Positions 1 to 6,016 of a DNA stretch of 8,678 bases are shown here, piece after piece (position 1 is the first letter of the stretch; the number at the start of each line of letters is the position of its first letter). A model generated the notes under the pieces. The model was given only the letters and a program-made list of their open reading frames with translations, searched no databases and had not been told where the DNA came from. Position numbers and translations under genes: made by a program. The stretch is from an uncultured Peptoniphilus sp. (GTDB lineage Bacteria > Bacillota > Clostridia > Tissierellales > Peptoniphilaceae). The stretch is from NCBI GenBank assembly GCA_946999425.1, contig CAMQDG010000059.1:1-8678 (forward strand), written 5' to 3'.

Positions 1-23
1 ATTGCGATTCTCTCATATAGAAC

Positions 24-44
24 CTGCCACATTTATGTGTGCAG
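24..44 (-). other. Stem-loop just after the UGA stop of the RHH gene
   Basis: Five bases after the stop (50-52), the minus strand reads CTGC-A-CACA-TAAA-TGTG-GCAG. This is an 8-bp stem with one bulged A and a TAAA loop. No U-tract follows, so it is not a typical intrinsic terminator. Its position after an in-frame UGA recalls a bacterial SECIS element, but the loop has no G and the stem is short, so that reading is weak. The reading frame stays open past the UGA to the window edge. Confidence 0.35.
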
Positions 45-49
45 AGTAG

Positions 50-868
50 TCAGACTAAACAAACTTCACAAGCTTTAAGCCCACCGTCATTTACGAAATT
101 TTCTCTTTGGTCAGCCCTGATTGAGAATTTAACTTCTTCATTTTTTAAGATATCAGTAGCTTTGATTTCTTCTTCAGCTTCTGGATCTTCTTCGTGGTCA
201 TCTAACCAATCGCTAACTCTGTCGATTTCGTCTTCTGATACTAAGTATCTGTCATCTATCATTGTAGCTTTTAAATATCCTTTTTTATCTACCAAATCTT
301 TCAGAGAAACGTAAGCACTCATTTTTTCTTCAGCTTTAAAATCTGGATCCAATTCGTCAATAGCTTCTATGATATCTTCGTTGTTTTCGCTTGTTAACCA
401 TTCGTAAATTGAAGTGCTGTACATGTCATCTTCGCCAATATGACCAGCGTATCTATTTCCGTTCCAATTTCCTTCAATTAGCTTTTCCCAATTTTTAGAA
501 ATATTTCCTTCGTAAAAGTAAGTGTCGGCTGATTCGCAGTAGTGAATTGTTATCTCTTTGTTAAGGTCTAAGCCTTTAAGAAGTTCTTTAAGTTCTTCTA
601 TGTTTTCTTTAACATCTATTCCATTTTCGATTTCAACTTTTAGGTTATAAATTTTTACTAAGTTTTTCATGATTTTTTTCTCCATTTCTTTTATTTCTTT
701 ATAAATGTTTTTTATTCCTTCTGCAACAACGTCTGTCTTTGTTTTTTTAAGTTCCTTCGCACAATAGTCAAGCATAGCCCATTCACCATTAGTCATTCTG
801 ATTCTTGCCTGATGAACTTTAGGGTCTTTTGTTGGTCTACCCATAAGACTTTTTTCTTTTTTAATCAT
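50..868 (-). CDS. Ribbon-helix-helix DNA-binding protein with long acidic C-terminal region
   Basis: The product is 272 aa. Residues 9-56 (MGRPTKDPK..., then ARIRMTNGEWAMLDYCAKEL and a helix ending GIKNIYKEI) look like the CopG/Arc-type ribbon-helix-helix fold found in many Firmicutes plasmid and phage regulators. This suggests a dimeric DNA-binding protein. A predicted coiled segment (about 55-100) follows, then a very acidic stretch rich in D and E (about 160-240) that I do not recognise. The protein ends with a CxxC pair (Cys267, Cys270) two residues before the UGA stop; beyond that stop the frame continues with two more cysteines. The ATG start is at 866-868, about 27 nt below a strong promoter, with only a weak GAGAG ribosome site. 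An in-frame ATG at 668-670 has a better site (GGAG at 680-683), so a shorter 206-aa product lacking the DNA-binding part is possible. The fold assignment is from motif resemblance; the target is unknown. Confidence 0.75.
   Translation of the reverse strand: MIKKEKSLMGRPTKDPKVHQARIRMTNGEWAMLDYCAKELKKTKTDVVAEGIKNIYKEIKEMEKKIMKNLVKIYNLKVEIENGIDVKENIEELKELLKGLDLNKEITIHYCESADTYFYEGNISKNWEKLIEGNWNGNRYAGHIGEDDMYSTSIYEWLTSENNEDIIEAIDELDPDFKAEEKMSAYVSLKDLVDKKGYLKATMIDDRYLVSEDEIDRVSDWLDDHEEDPEAEEEIKATDILKNEEVKFSIRADQRENFVNDGGLKACEVCLV
680..683 (-). promoter_or_regulatory. Possible internal ribosome binding site in the RHH gene
   Basis: The minus strand reads ATGGAG, then seven A residues, TC and ATG (start at 668-670). 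GGAG lies 9 nt before Met67 of the RHH protein. This is a better match than the site at the annotated start. It could allow separate production of the acidic C-terminal part, but the AG-rich codons of a lysine/glutamate helix could create the match by chance. Confidence 0.3.
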
Positions 869-895
869 TTTTCTCTCGCTTTCTTAACTTTCTTT

Positions 896-912
896 AAATA
901 TATTATACCATA
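896..912. repeat. 17-bp inverted repeat, left copy (over -10 box)
   Basis: The minus strand reads TATGGTATAATATATTT. The same 17 bases are on the plus strand at 991-1007, so the two form an inverted pair with 78 bp between them. Each covers the -10 box of a divergent promoter. This could be a shared operator for one regulator (the RHH protein being the obvious candidate), or simply two similar strong AT-rich -10 regions. Confidence 0.5.
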
Positions 913-930
913 TGTGTAGCCAAAAGTCAA
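896..930 (-). promoter_or_regulatory. Sigma-A promoter of the RHH gene
   Basis: On the minus strand, -35 TTGACT (925-930), a 17-bp spacer and -10 TATAAT (902-907). An extended -10 TG motif is replaced here by GG directly before TATAAT, within TATGGTATAAT. The expected start is near 895, giving a 5' leader of about 27 nt. The -10 region is shared base for base with the divergent promoter at 973-1001. Confidence 0.85.
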
Positions 931-972
931 TATATTTTTAGAAATTAAAAGCAAAAAATTTAAAAAAAACTA

Positions 973-1001
973 TTGCATTTAATAAAACAGTATGGTATAA
1001 T
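973..1001 (+). promoter_or_regulatory. Strong sigma-A promoter of the structured RNA
   Basis: -35 TTGCAT (973-978), exact 17-bp spacer, -10 TATAAT (996-1001) within TATGGTATAAT. Transcription is expected to begin at about 1007-1009, exactly where the first hairpin of the downstream RNA starts. No open reading frame with a ribosome site follows before the terminator, which supports a noncoding transcript. Confidence 0.85.
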
Positions 1002-1007
1002 ATATTT
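991..1007. repeat. 17-bp inverted repeat, right copy (over -10 box)
   Basis: TATGGTATAATATATTT on the plus strand, the inverted partner of 896-912. It spans the -10 box and runs to the probable start site of the ncRNA. Identity ends at both edges, so this is a discrete block and not part of a longer duplication. Confidence 0.5.
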
Positions 1008-1206
1008 GCAAAGCTGAGAAAAGGATTCCTCATCTTTGTATATCACACATACTTTGGTGGAGAAGAATAGCTCGAACCTATACAATTAATGTCGAGAAGT
1101 TCATACTCTGACTGGTTTTTTTGTGTACCTGCAAAGTGAAGCGAAACACAAAAGATTGAGTAAATTTCATTTGGCAAAAAGCCCCTAATTAATTAGGGGC
1201 TTTTTG
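1008..1206 (+). ncRNA. Structured noncoding RNA of about 200 nt, class not recognised
   Basis: A near-consensus promoter begins it and a perfect intrinsic terminator (1176-1205) ends it, with no credible coding sequence between. Visible helices: a 5' hairpin pairing CAAAG (1009-1013) with CTTTG (1034-1038) and TGAG (1015-1018) with CTCA (1029-1032), with an AAAAGGATTC loop; a small GTAT/ATAC hairpin near 1038-1052; CTCGA (1071-1075) with TCGAG (1092-1096); and TTTTGTGT (1119-1126) with ACACAAAA (1146-1153), enclosed by ACTC/GAGT. The length is like that of 6S RNA, but I see no single long rod with a central bubble. T-box, SRP RNA and RNase P signatures are absent. It could be a free small RNA or a terminated leader of the XRE gene downstream, although that gene has its own promoter. 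The promoter, terminator and helices are seen; the function is unknown. Confidence 0.6.
1176..1205 (+). terminator. Bidirectional intrinsic terminator of the ncRNA
   Basis: A perfect 30-bp palindrome: five A, GCCCCTAATT, then its mirror AATTAGGGGC and five T. The RNA forms an 8-bp GC-rich stem (GCCCCTAA with TTAGGGGC) closed by a TTAA loop and followed by a U-run. The A-run on the left makes it able to work in both directions. Confidence 0.9.
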
Positions 1207-1266
1207 GTGTTCACAATAAATTTTCCAACCATAAAGAAAACAAATATTTTTTGCTATCAATGAGTA

Positions 1267-1295
1267 TTGCAAAAAGATACTAAATATAGTACAAT
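1267..1295 (+). promoter_or_regulatory. Promoter of the XRE regulator gene
   Basis: -35 TTGCAA (1267-1272), 17-bp spacer, -10 TACAAT (1290-1295). It sits beyond the ncRNA terminator, so the gene need not depend on read-through. It lacks the extended -10 seen at several other promoters here and is probably weaker. Confidence 0.6.
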
Positions 1296-1330
1296 AAGAG
1301 CAAATATAAAGAGAGGATTAGGAGGATATT

Positions 1331-1672
1331 ATGAATTTAAAAGAGATTGGCGGAAGAATACGAGACTTAAGACTGAGTTCAAAAACTTCAAAAAAAGCAC
1401 TATGTGAATATTTGGAAATAAGCAAGCTTGATTTAGATAACGTTGAAACAGGAAATGTGAGTGAGTTAAATGCAGATATCATAGAAAAACTATCAAATCT
1501 ATATTTTTGTTCAACTGACTACATTTTGAATGGAGATAGTTTCAGGGGATGTAAAAGCGAGTTCAGTTATTTAGGTTTTACAAAAGACGAGCTAATCAAT
1601 ATGGTTGCAATCCACAAAATTGCAAAAAATCAAATAGAAATGGATAAGCTGATGATGTCTTCCATCGGATAA
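1331..1672 (+). CDS. Small XRE (Cro/CI-type) helix-turn-helix regulator
   Basis: The product is 113 aa. Residues about 1-65 fit the Cro/CI HTH fold: IGGRIRDLRLSSKTSKKALC, then YLEISKLDLDNVETGN, then ADIIEKLSNLYFCSTDYIL. The ending resembles the 'la.yf.vs.dyLl' pattern of XRE regulators. The remaining about 45 residues (GFTKDELINMVAIHKIAKNQ...) are a predicted helical tail without a known domain, perhaps for dimerisation. ATG at 1331 follows AGGAGG (1320-1325) at 5 nt, a strong site. It is the only plus-strand protein gene in the window. It lies between the ncRNA and a recombinase-like gene, as is common for regulators of mobile elements. Its stop codon (1670-1672) is inside a long palindrome. 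The targets are unknown; the neighbouring promoters are reasonable candidates. Confidence 0.8.
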   Translation: MNLKEIGGRIRDLRLSSKTSKKALCEYLEISKLDLDNVETGNVSELNADIIEKLSNLYFCSTDYILNGDSFRGCKSEFSYLGFTKDELINMVAIHKIAKNQIEMDKLMMSSIG

Positions 1673-1720
1673 CTAAGTGAACTACTCGGTAACTTGTTAC
1701 CGAGTAGTTCACTTAGTTAT
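1669..1720. repeat. 25-bp perfect inverted repeat overlapping the XRE stop codon
   Basis: Arms 1669-1693 and 1696-1720 are perfect complements separated by only TT, giving a CTTG tetraloop-like tip. The left arm contains the TAA stop of the XRE gene. No T-run follows on either strand, so it is not a standard intrinsic terminator, though it would still form a very stable RNA hairpin that could stop RNA polymerase or protect the 3' end. Other readings are a cruciform, a recombinase or protein-binding site, or a mobile-element end. The region 1721-1779 shows nothing else. Confidence 0.85.
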
Positions 1721-1779
1721 TAAGTTAGCTTATTTAGTGGGTTGAATTTCAGTTTCTTTTTTTCAGAGGTGTTATTATA

Positions 1780-2358
1780 TTAAGAAAGTTTTTTGTGACC
1801 CTTGTAGGTCAATCTGAGGCCCGTTTTTCCAATTTTTTTTTGAATTTTTTCAGAAGCTAAAATTGTAGGCATACATTTTAAATTTAAGTCAGTCCTTGTC
1901 TTAAAAATTCCAAAATTTTTCATAGAATTAACAATATAGGTATCCCTAAAAGTTTTTGCGGATACTTTTTTGTATTTAGTCACCCCTGAAATATCTAAGG
2001 TTTTTTCCAACATTTTCTGGATTCCTCGAGGGGAAAGTCCGCCTCCTTTACGAGAAGATAAAAGTAGGGCACCTGGTTTAAATCTAAGCAAATATTCTTT
2101 TAAAGTAGAAATTGTATCATCTTGTAGTTTAACTTCTCTTAAATTTTTTCCTTGCCTAATTCTGAGTATGCCCCCAAGACGAGGAGAAACGTCAGAAGTG
2201 TGAAGGAGGGATAGCTCTTTAAGGCTTATACCTGAATCTCTCAAGATTTGGATAGCGAGTTTGTTTCTCAACCTATATTTGCCCCCGCAGGACTCAATAA
2301 TGACCTTAATTTCTCTTTCCGTTAAAATAGGGTATTTACTTTTATTAATCTTTGTCAT
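1780..2358 (-). CDS. Degenerate tyrosine recombinase/integrase-like protein
   Basis: The product is 192 aa and resembles only the catalytic domain of phage-type integrases; the N-terminal arm and core-binding domains are absent. Visible anchors are LTEREIKVII (about 12-21), ILRDSGISLKELSLL (about 38-52), a beta-hairpin with GKN (70-72), SPRGIQKMLEKT (109-120) and KTFRDTY (135-141). The first catalytic Arg of the usual GLRxSEL is replaced (SGISLKEL). The HxLRHT box is KTFRDT, keeping only Arg138. No LGH box or clear C-terminal Tyr motif is seen, although Tyr185 exists. Strand cutting by the usual chemistry therefore looks unlikely; a DNA-binding role or decay is more probable. The frame is intact and has an AGGAG site 8-9 nt before its ATG and its own promoter. 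It faces the 25-bp palindrome at 1669-1720. The family assignment is moderate and rests on motif order. Confidence 0.6.
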   Translation of the reverse strand: MTKINKSKYPILTEREIKVIIESCGGKYRLRNKLAIQILRDSGISLKELSLLHTSDVSPRLGGILRIRQGKNLREVKLQDDTISTLKEYLLRFKPGALLLSSRKGGGLSPRGIQKMLEKTLDISGVTKYKKVSAKTFRDTYIVNSMKNFGIFKTRTDLNLKCMPTILASEKIQKKIGKTGLRLTYKGHKKLS

Positions 2359-2404
2359 AAAATTTCTCCTTATAAATAAAAAATCTATAAAATTCTATTA
2401 CACT

Positions 2405-2434
2405 AATTACGTAAGTATTAATATATACGTAATT
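2405..2434. repeat. Inverted repeat around TACGTA, possible operator
   Basis: AATTACGTA (2405-2413) and TACGTAATT (2426-2434) are exact inverted copies, each with the palindrome TACGTA; the two cores are 18 bp apart. They lie between the likely promoter (2448-2477) and the recombinase-like gene, a position where a bound protein would block transcription. No regulator can be assigned. Confidence 0.4.
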
Positions 2435-2447
2435 CACTTAATAAAAA

Positions 2448-2477
2448 ATTATATCAAATTTTCATCTAAAAATACAA
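2448..2477 (-). promoter_or_regulatory. Likely promoter of the recombinase-like gene
   Basis: On the minus strand: -35 TTGTAT (2472-2477), 18-bp spacer, -10 TATAAT (2448-2453) preceded by TGA (extended -10 TGATATAAT). This gives a leader of about 80 nt that contains the TACGTA inverted repeat. The surrounding sequence is very AT-rich, so chance matches are possible. Confidence 0.5.
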
Positions 2478-2485
2478 ATTTTATC

Positions 2486-2513
2486 AAAAAAAATAACCCT
2501 CTTGCAAGGGTTA
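2486..2513 (-). terminator. Intrinsic terminator of the recG operon
   Basis: On the minus strand TAACCCT pairs with AGGGTTA (2494-2500 with 2507-2513; loop 2501-2506), followed by eight U (2486-2493). The stem begins at the stop codon of the membrane-protein gene (2511-2513). It separates this operon from the recombinase-like gene. Confidence 0.85.
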
Positions 2514-3947
2514 ATCTAAATTATATTGTTTTTTTTCATATCCCGCCAAATCCTTACCAACCATTCCTGCAACAAATCCATCAGGAATCAAAGATTTAGT
2601 TTTAGCGTTATATATCATATTAAAATCTTTGCCTTTCATCTTTAAACCTTTTGGCCCTACTTCTACAATTTCCCATTTTTCATCAAGAATGACCCTACCT
2701 GTATAGTCAATCATGAAGTAAAAACCACCCTCAGTGTTTTCTCTCCTATTTCTTGCATAAAAAACATTCTCTAAGGGGTAATATAAACCTTCATCAGTAA
2801 TTATCTCGGTAAAATCCTTTGATACTTTTTTAAGCCTACTGCCTTCAAGCTTGAAAAGAGCAAAGTAATCACCTACGTCTTTAACGTCTTTAGGAGGGAT
2901 GACTGCACAAGAAAGGAGAAGGGGAGAGTCTGAAATTACTCGGTCAATTCTCTTGATATTGGAATCATCAGTAATCTTAATATCGTTAATAAAATATTCT
3001 CGCTTTTCCTTATTTACCTCATAAACATTTGGGGCAAGAGCATTAATAGGACTCTTATCATTATTTCCTACAATCTTTTTACCTAAGGTAGTAATATTAA
3101 TAAGGCTATAGGTTCCTGCAAATTCAACTCTTTCATTATCAACCTTTTTCATATTTTCATACCAAACAAGGTTATAACCAAAAGATGGATTTACCTCTTT
3201 AGGTATATCAATAATAGCTCCTGAAGCATTAACAACAAAATGTTTTAAATATTCCTCAACAAATAAAGCTTTTTTATCAGGGGTAAGGGTAACTTCAACA
3301 GGTTTCTCAATATTGTCTGTATAAGAGTATAGGACTTTACCATCTCTGTTAATAATTTGAGTTTCATTAAATAATGGTCCATAATCATCCTTAACAACCC
3401 TACTTGCTTTATAAAAGTCTCCAAAAGCAGTAATTTCATTAAAGTTTTCTGTAAGCCTACCCTTATCAAGGGATAAGAGGTACCTATAAGGCTCGGCATT
3501 TTCTTCCGTACTTTCTTCGGCATTTATAAGATCTTTTTTAACATTAGTATCAACGCCTACAGTAAAGCCATCTTTAAAAAGAACCTCAGGTTCAATATTA
3601 TAAAAGACATTATCAATAGAACCTAAAGCGTCTGTTAAAATATATCTAAACTTAGGTTGGTCAGAAGTTTTATCTATATAAGGCTCCTTAATTAGGAACT
3701 TATTTTTATCTGCAATTAATTCAAGAGCCTCTTCAGAATAATGACATGCCCTTGGAAGTTTTATTTTCTTTTGCAATTTATCTACATAAAGACACTTCTT
3801 ATTTTCCGTATAAACTGTAGATTTAATCTGAACAGGATCTTCTCCTTTTATAGCTTTTTTGCCCCAAGATCCCGTCAGCTTTACTATCAAGATTAAAAAC
3901 CCTATAAGTAGGGTTATTAATATAGGTATAAAAATTTTCTTTTTCAC
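2511..3947 (-). CDS. Membrane-anchored extracytoplasmic protein, function unknown
   Basis: The product is 478 aa. Residues 1-4 are MKKK, followed by one hydrophobic segment (about 5-24, IFIPILITLLIGFLILIVKL). There is no lipobox, so it is probably an N-terminally anchored protein with a large outside domain. The remainder has many short beta-type units with 'xDGKVLYSYTDN'- and 'DYTGRVILDEKW'-like turns, reminiscent of WG-repeat or propeller proteins, but no repeat is regular enough to name. Cys52 and Cys68 could form a disulfide. The start is GTG at 3945-3947, overlapping the recG stop by 4 bp (GTGA), with GGTGA about 8 nt upstream; this implies translational coupling. Being co-transcribed with a DNA helicase is odd for a surface protein and may reflect only shared position. 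I do not recognise the family. Confidence 0.7.
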   Translation of the reverse strand: MKKKIFIPILITLLIGFLILIVKLTGSWGKKAIKGEDPVQIKSTVYTENKKCLYVDKLQKKIKLPRACHYSEEALELIADKNKFLIKEPYIDKTSDQPKFRYILTDALGSIDNVFYNIEPEVLFKDGFTVGVDTNVKKDLINAEESTEENAEPYRYLLSLDKGRLTENFNEITAFGDFYKASRVVKDDYGPLFNETQIINRDGKVLYSYTDNIEKPVEVTLTPDKKALFVEEYLKHFVVNASGAIIDIPKEVNPSFGYNLVWYENMKKVDNERVEFAGTYSLINITTLGKKIVGNNDKSPINALAPNVYEVNKEKREYFINDIKITDDSNIKRIDRVISDSPLLLSCAVIPPKDVKDVGDYFALFKLEGSRLKKVSKDFTEIITDEGLYYPLENVFYARNRRENTEGGFYFMIDYTGRVILDEKWEIVEVGPKGLKMKGKDFNMIYNAKTKSLIPDGFVAGMVGKDLAGYEKKQYNLD

Positions 3948-5929
3948 GTCAAATCACCGTATAACTTTTCATAATAATCATTATAATATTTAAGTCTTAT
4001 CTCAGTCTTATATATTTCATCAATAGATTCTTTAATTCTTCCTACAAGAATGGGGAAGGAAATAATTAAGAGTAATTCCTCGCTTTTTCCTGATTGTCTT
4101 GTTCCAATTAAATCTCCAGGGCCTCTTAATTTTAAATCAGCCTTAGCTATTTCAAAACCATTATTAGAAGATTCCATAATATTAAGCCTTGGTAAATCCT
4201 CTTTAGAAGAAACCAAAATACAGTAAGATTGAAAAGATGACCTGCCTACACGACCTCTTAATTGGTGAAGTTGAGAAAGACCGAATCTTTCAGAGGACAT
4301 TATAACCATTATAGTTGTATTAGGTACGTTAATACCTACTTCAATAATGGTTGTAGATATCAATACGTCTATTTTTCCTTCCTTAAATTCTTCAGTTATT
4401 TCATCAATTTCTTTTTGCTTCATCTTTCCATTAATTGATTTAACCTTAACATCCTTATTAAGGCTCCTGCAATAATTATTGAAACGATCTTCTGTTTCCT
4501 TTACATTTTGAGCATCTAATTTACCTTCCTCAATAAGGGGACAGACAATATAACCTTGGTGCCCTTTTTGAACCTCATCTATAAGAGCTTTAAAGGCAAA
4601 ATTATTGCTATCTGAAACTATAGTTTTTACAGGTTTTCTACCTTTAGGCATTTGTAATATAGTATAAATTTCGAGGTTTTCAGAGTGAGAAACGAGAGCC
4701 AAAGAGCGGGGAATAGGGGTAGCCGACATAGATATAGAGTGGGCGAAAGGATAAGCCTTAGATAAAGCCTCTCTTTGTCTTACACCAAATCTGTGTTCTT
4801 CGTCAATAATCTTAAGTCCTAAATTTTTATATTTAACATCCTTTGAAAATACTGCATGAGTTCCTATGAGTATATCTATAGAACCATCTAACAAACCTTT
4901 TAAAATCTTTGTTCTCTCTCTTTTCTTGGTAGATCCAGCAAGATAGGCTACATTTAAACCAAATCCCTTGTAGGTGCCTATAATCTCAGAGTAGTGCTGC
5001 TGAGCTAAAACTTCTGTAGGGGCACATATAACGGATTGATAGCCATTAGAGGATACAAGAGCAGACAATAGAAAAGCCACTATGGTTTTACCCGAGCCTA
5101 CATCTCCTTGAATGAGGGATGCAACTTTTTCTCCCTTCATCATTTTATCCTTTATAGCCCTTACGGTTTTTTCTTGGTCATCTGTAAGGGTAAAGGGGAT
5201 AATCTTTAAAAAGTCTTCTAAGTTATCCTTAAAAATCCTAACAGGAGTTTCAGGAGTCTTATCTTCGTACATTTGCCTTGAAATCCACATAAAATCAAAG
5301 ATTTTTTCAAATATAAGCCTCCTATTTACTTCTTTAAAGTCTTCTTCTCTTAAGGGTCTATGAAGAAGTCTTGCTGCCTCTTTTTTTTCAATTAGTTTAT
5401 AATCGTATAAGAGCCTCTTGTCGTAATCCTGCAAGAGGGGAGTGTGAAAGAGACACCTATCCATAACCTCTTGAAAGTATTCCGTACTCATTCCTGGTAT
5501 CTTTACGTATCTTGGCACAAATCTTTTATATTTATAAATATCTTGAGTCACATAAAGAGGGTTAACAAATTGTTTTTTATGGGAATAGGGGTTTGTAGAT
5601 ATAGGTCCTGCAATAAAATATCTATTATTTAAAGTTAAAAGTTTAGCCATATATTTTTGACCAAAAAACATAAGATCTACATAGCCCGTAGAATCTTTAA
5701 GAGTAACCCTTAAAAATTTTGGGTTTCTATTGTCAACGTTTGTTAAGACCCCTACTGTTGCCACTGGCTCTTTGTCTTCTACTTTTTGTAGATCTCCTAT
5801 AGGCAAGGGGCGTCTAAAATCAAAATACTCTTTTGGTTTATATAATAGAATATCTTCTATAGTTTCAAGTCCCTTTTTCCTTAATTGTTGTTCCTTAATA
5901 GGGGGTAGACTTAATTTTGATATATCCAT
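3944..5929 (-). CDS. recG: ATP-dependent DNA helicase RecG
   Basis: The product is 661 aa, slightly short of the usual about 680-690. RecG reverses stalled replication forks and processes branched DNA in the cytoplasm. The N-terminal wedge/OB region covers about 1-150 (LSLPPIKEQQLRKKGLETIEDILLYKP; then VTLKDSTGYVDLMFFGQ). The helicase motifs are Walker A GDVGSGKT (275-282), APTEVLAQQH (303-312), GTHAVF (356-361), motif II DEEH (376-379), SATPIPR (402-408), VGINVPN (531-537) and QLRGRVGR (556-563). The RecG-specific LRGPGDLIGTRQSG is at 601-614. Motif II is DEEH where RecG normally has DEQH. The segment after TRQSG (KSEELLLIISFPILVGR) diverges from the usual 'LPEFRLAD' type. ATG at 5927-5929 follows AGGAG (5938-5942) at 8 nt. 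It overlaps the membrane-protein gene downstream. The usual Firmicutes neighbours rsmD and coaD are not seen. Confidence 0.95.
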   Translation of the reverse strand: MDISKLSLPPIKEQQLRKKGLETIEDILLYKPKEYFDFRRPLPIGDLQKVEDKEPVATVGVLTNVDNRNPKFLRVTLKDSTGYVDLMFFGQKYMAKLLTLNNRYFIAGPISTNPYSHKKQFVNPLYVTQDIYKYKRFVPRYVKIPGMSTEYFQEVMDRCLFHTPLLQDYDKRLLYDYKLIEKKEAARLLHRPLREEDFKEVNRRLIFEKIFDFMWISRQMYEDKTPETPVRIFKDNLEDFLKIIPFTLTDDQEKTVRAIKDKMMKGEKVASLIQGDVGSGKTIVAFLLSALVSSNGYQSVICAPTEVLAQQHYSEIIGTYKGFGLNVAYLAGSTKKRERTKILKGLLDGSIDILIGTHAVFSKDVKYKNLGLKIIDEEHRFGVRQREALSKAYPFAHSISMSATPIPRSLALVSHSENLEIYTILQMPKGRKPVKTIVSDSNNFAFKALIDEVQKGHQGYIVCPLIEEGKLDAQNVKETEDRFNNYCRSLNKDVKVKSINGKMKQKEIDEITEEFKEGKIDVLISTTIIEVGINVPNTTIMVIMSSERFGLSQLHQLRGRVGRSSFQSYCILVSSKEDLPRLNIMESSNNGFEIAKADLKLRGPGDLIGTRQSGKSEELLLIISFPILVGRIKESIDEIYKTEIRLKYYNDYYEKLYGDLT

Positions 5930-5975
5930 AAAATTTTCTCCTAATATTTTTTCTAATCATCCTTATTTTGCTCAT

Positions 5976-6004
5976 ATTATATCATACTTTGTCTTATTTT
6001 GCAA
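5976..6004 (-). promoter_or_regulatory. Promoter of the recG operon
   Basis: On the minus strand: -35 TTGCAA (5999-6004), 17-bp spacer, -10 TATAAT (5976-5981) with extended -10 TGATATAAT. It begins about 12 bp beyond the U-tract of the upstream terminator, leaving a leader of about 40 nt. Its -10 block TATGATATAATAT resembles, with one change, the repeat at 896-912 and 991-1007. Confidence 0.8.
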
Positions 6005-6016
6005 GCATTATTGTAT

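Noticed and set aside
24..52. Firm selenocysteine call at the UGA of the RHH gene
   Set aside because: The loop lacks a G, the hairpin is close and small, and no Sec machinery is in view; kept only as a finding.
39..314. Plus-strand open frame opposite the RHH gene
   Set aside because: Low-complexity Ser/Lys-rich product, no ribosome site, and the antisense frame has a recognisable domain.
1089..1139. 16-codon reading frame (ATG TCG AGA ...) inside the structured RNA
   Set aside because: No ribosome binding site precedes it and its bases are used by the CTCGA/TCGAG and TTTTGTGT/ACACAAAA helices.
1008..1206. Calling the RNA a T-box leader, SRP RNA or 6S RNA
   Set aside because: No T-box sequence (UGGNACCGCG), no SRP GGAAG/AGCAG core, and no continuous rod with central bubble could be paired by eye.
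1669..1720. Calling the palindrome an intrinsic terminator
   Set aside because: Neither strand shows a U-tract after the stem.
2261..2599. Plus-strand open frame across the recombinase-like gene start and the recG-operon terminator
   Set aside because: It runs through a promoter, an inverted repeat and a terminator, and encodes an AT-driven Ile/Asn/Lys-rich product.
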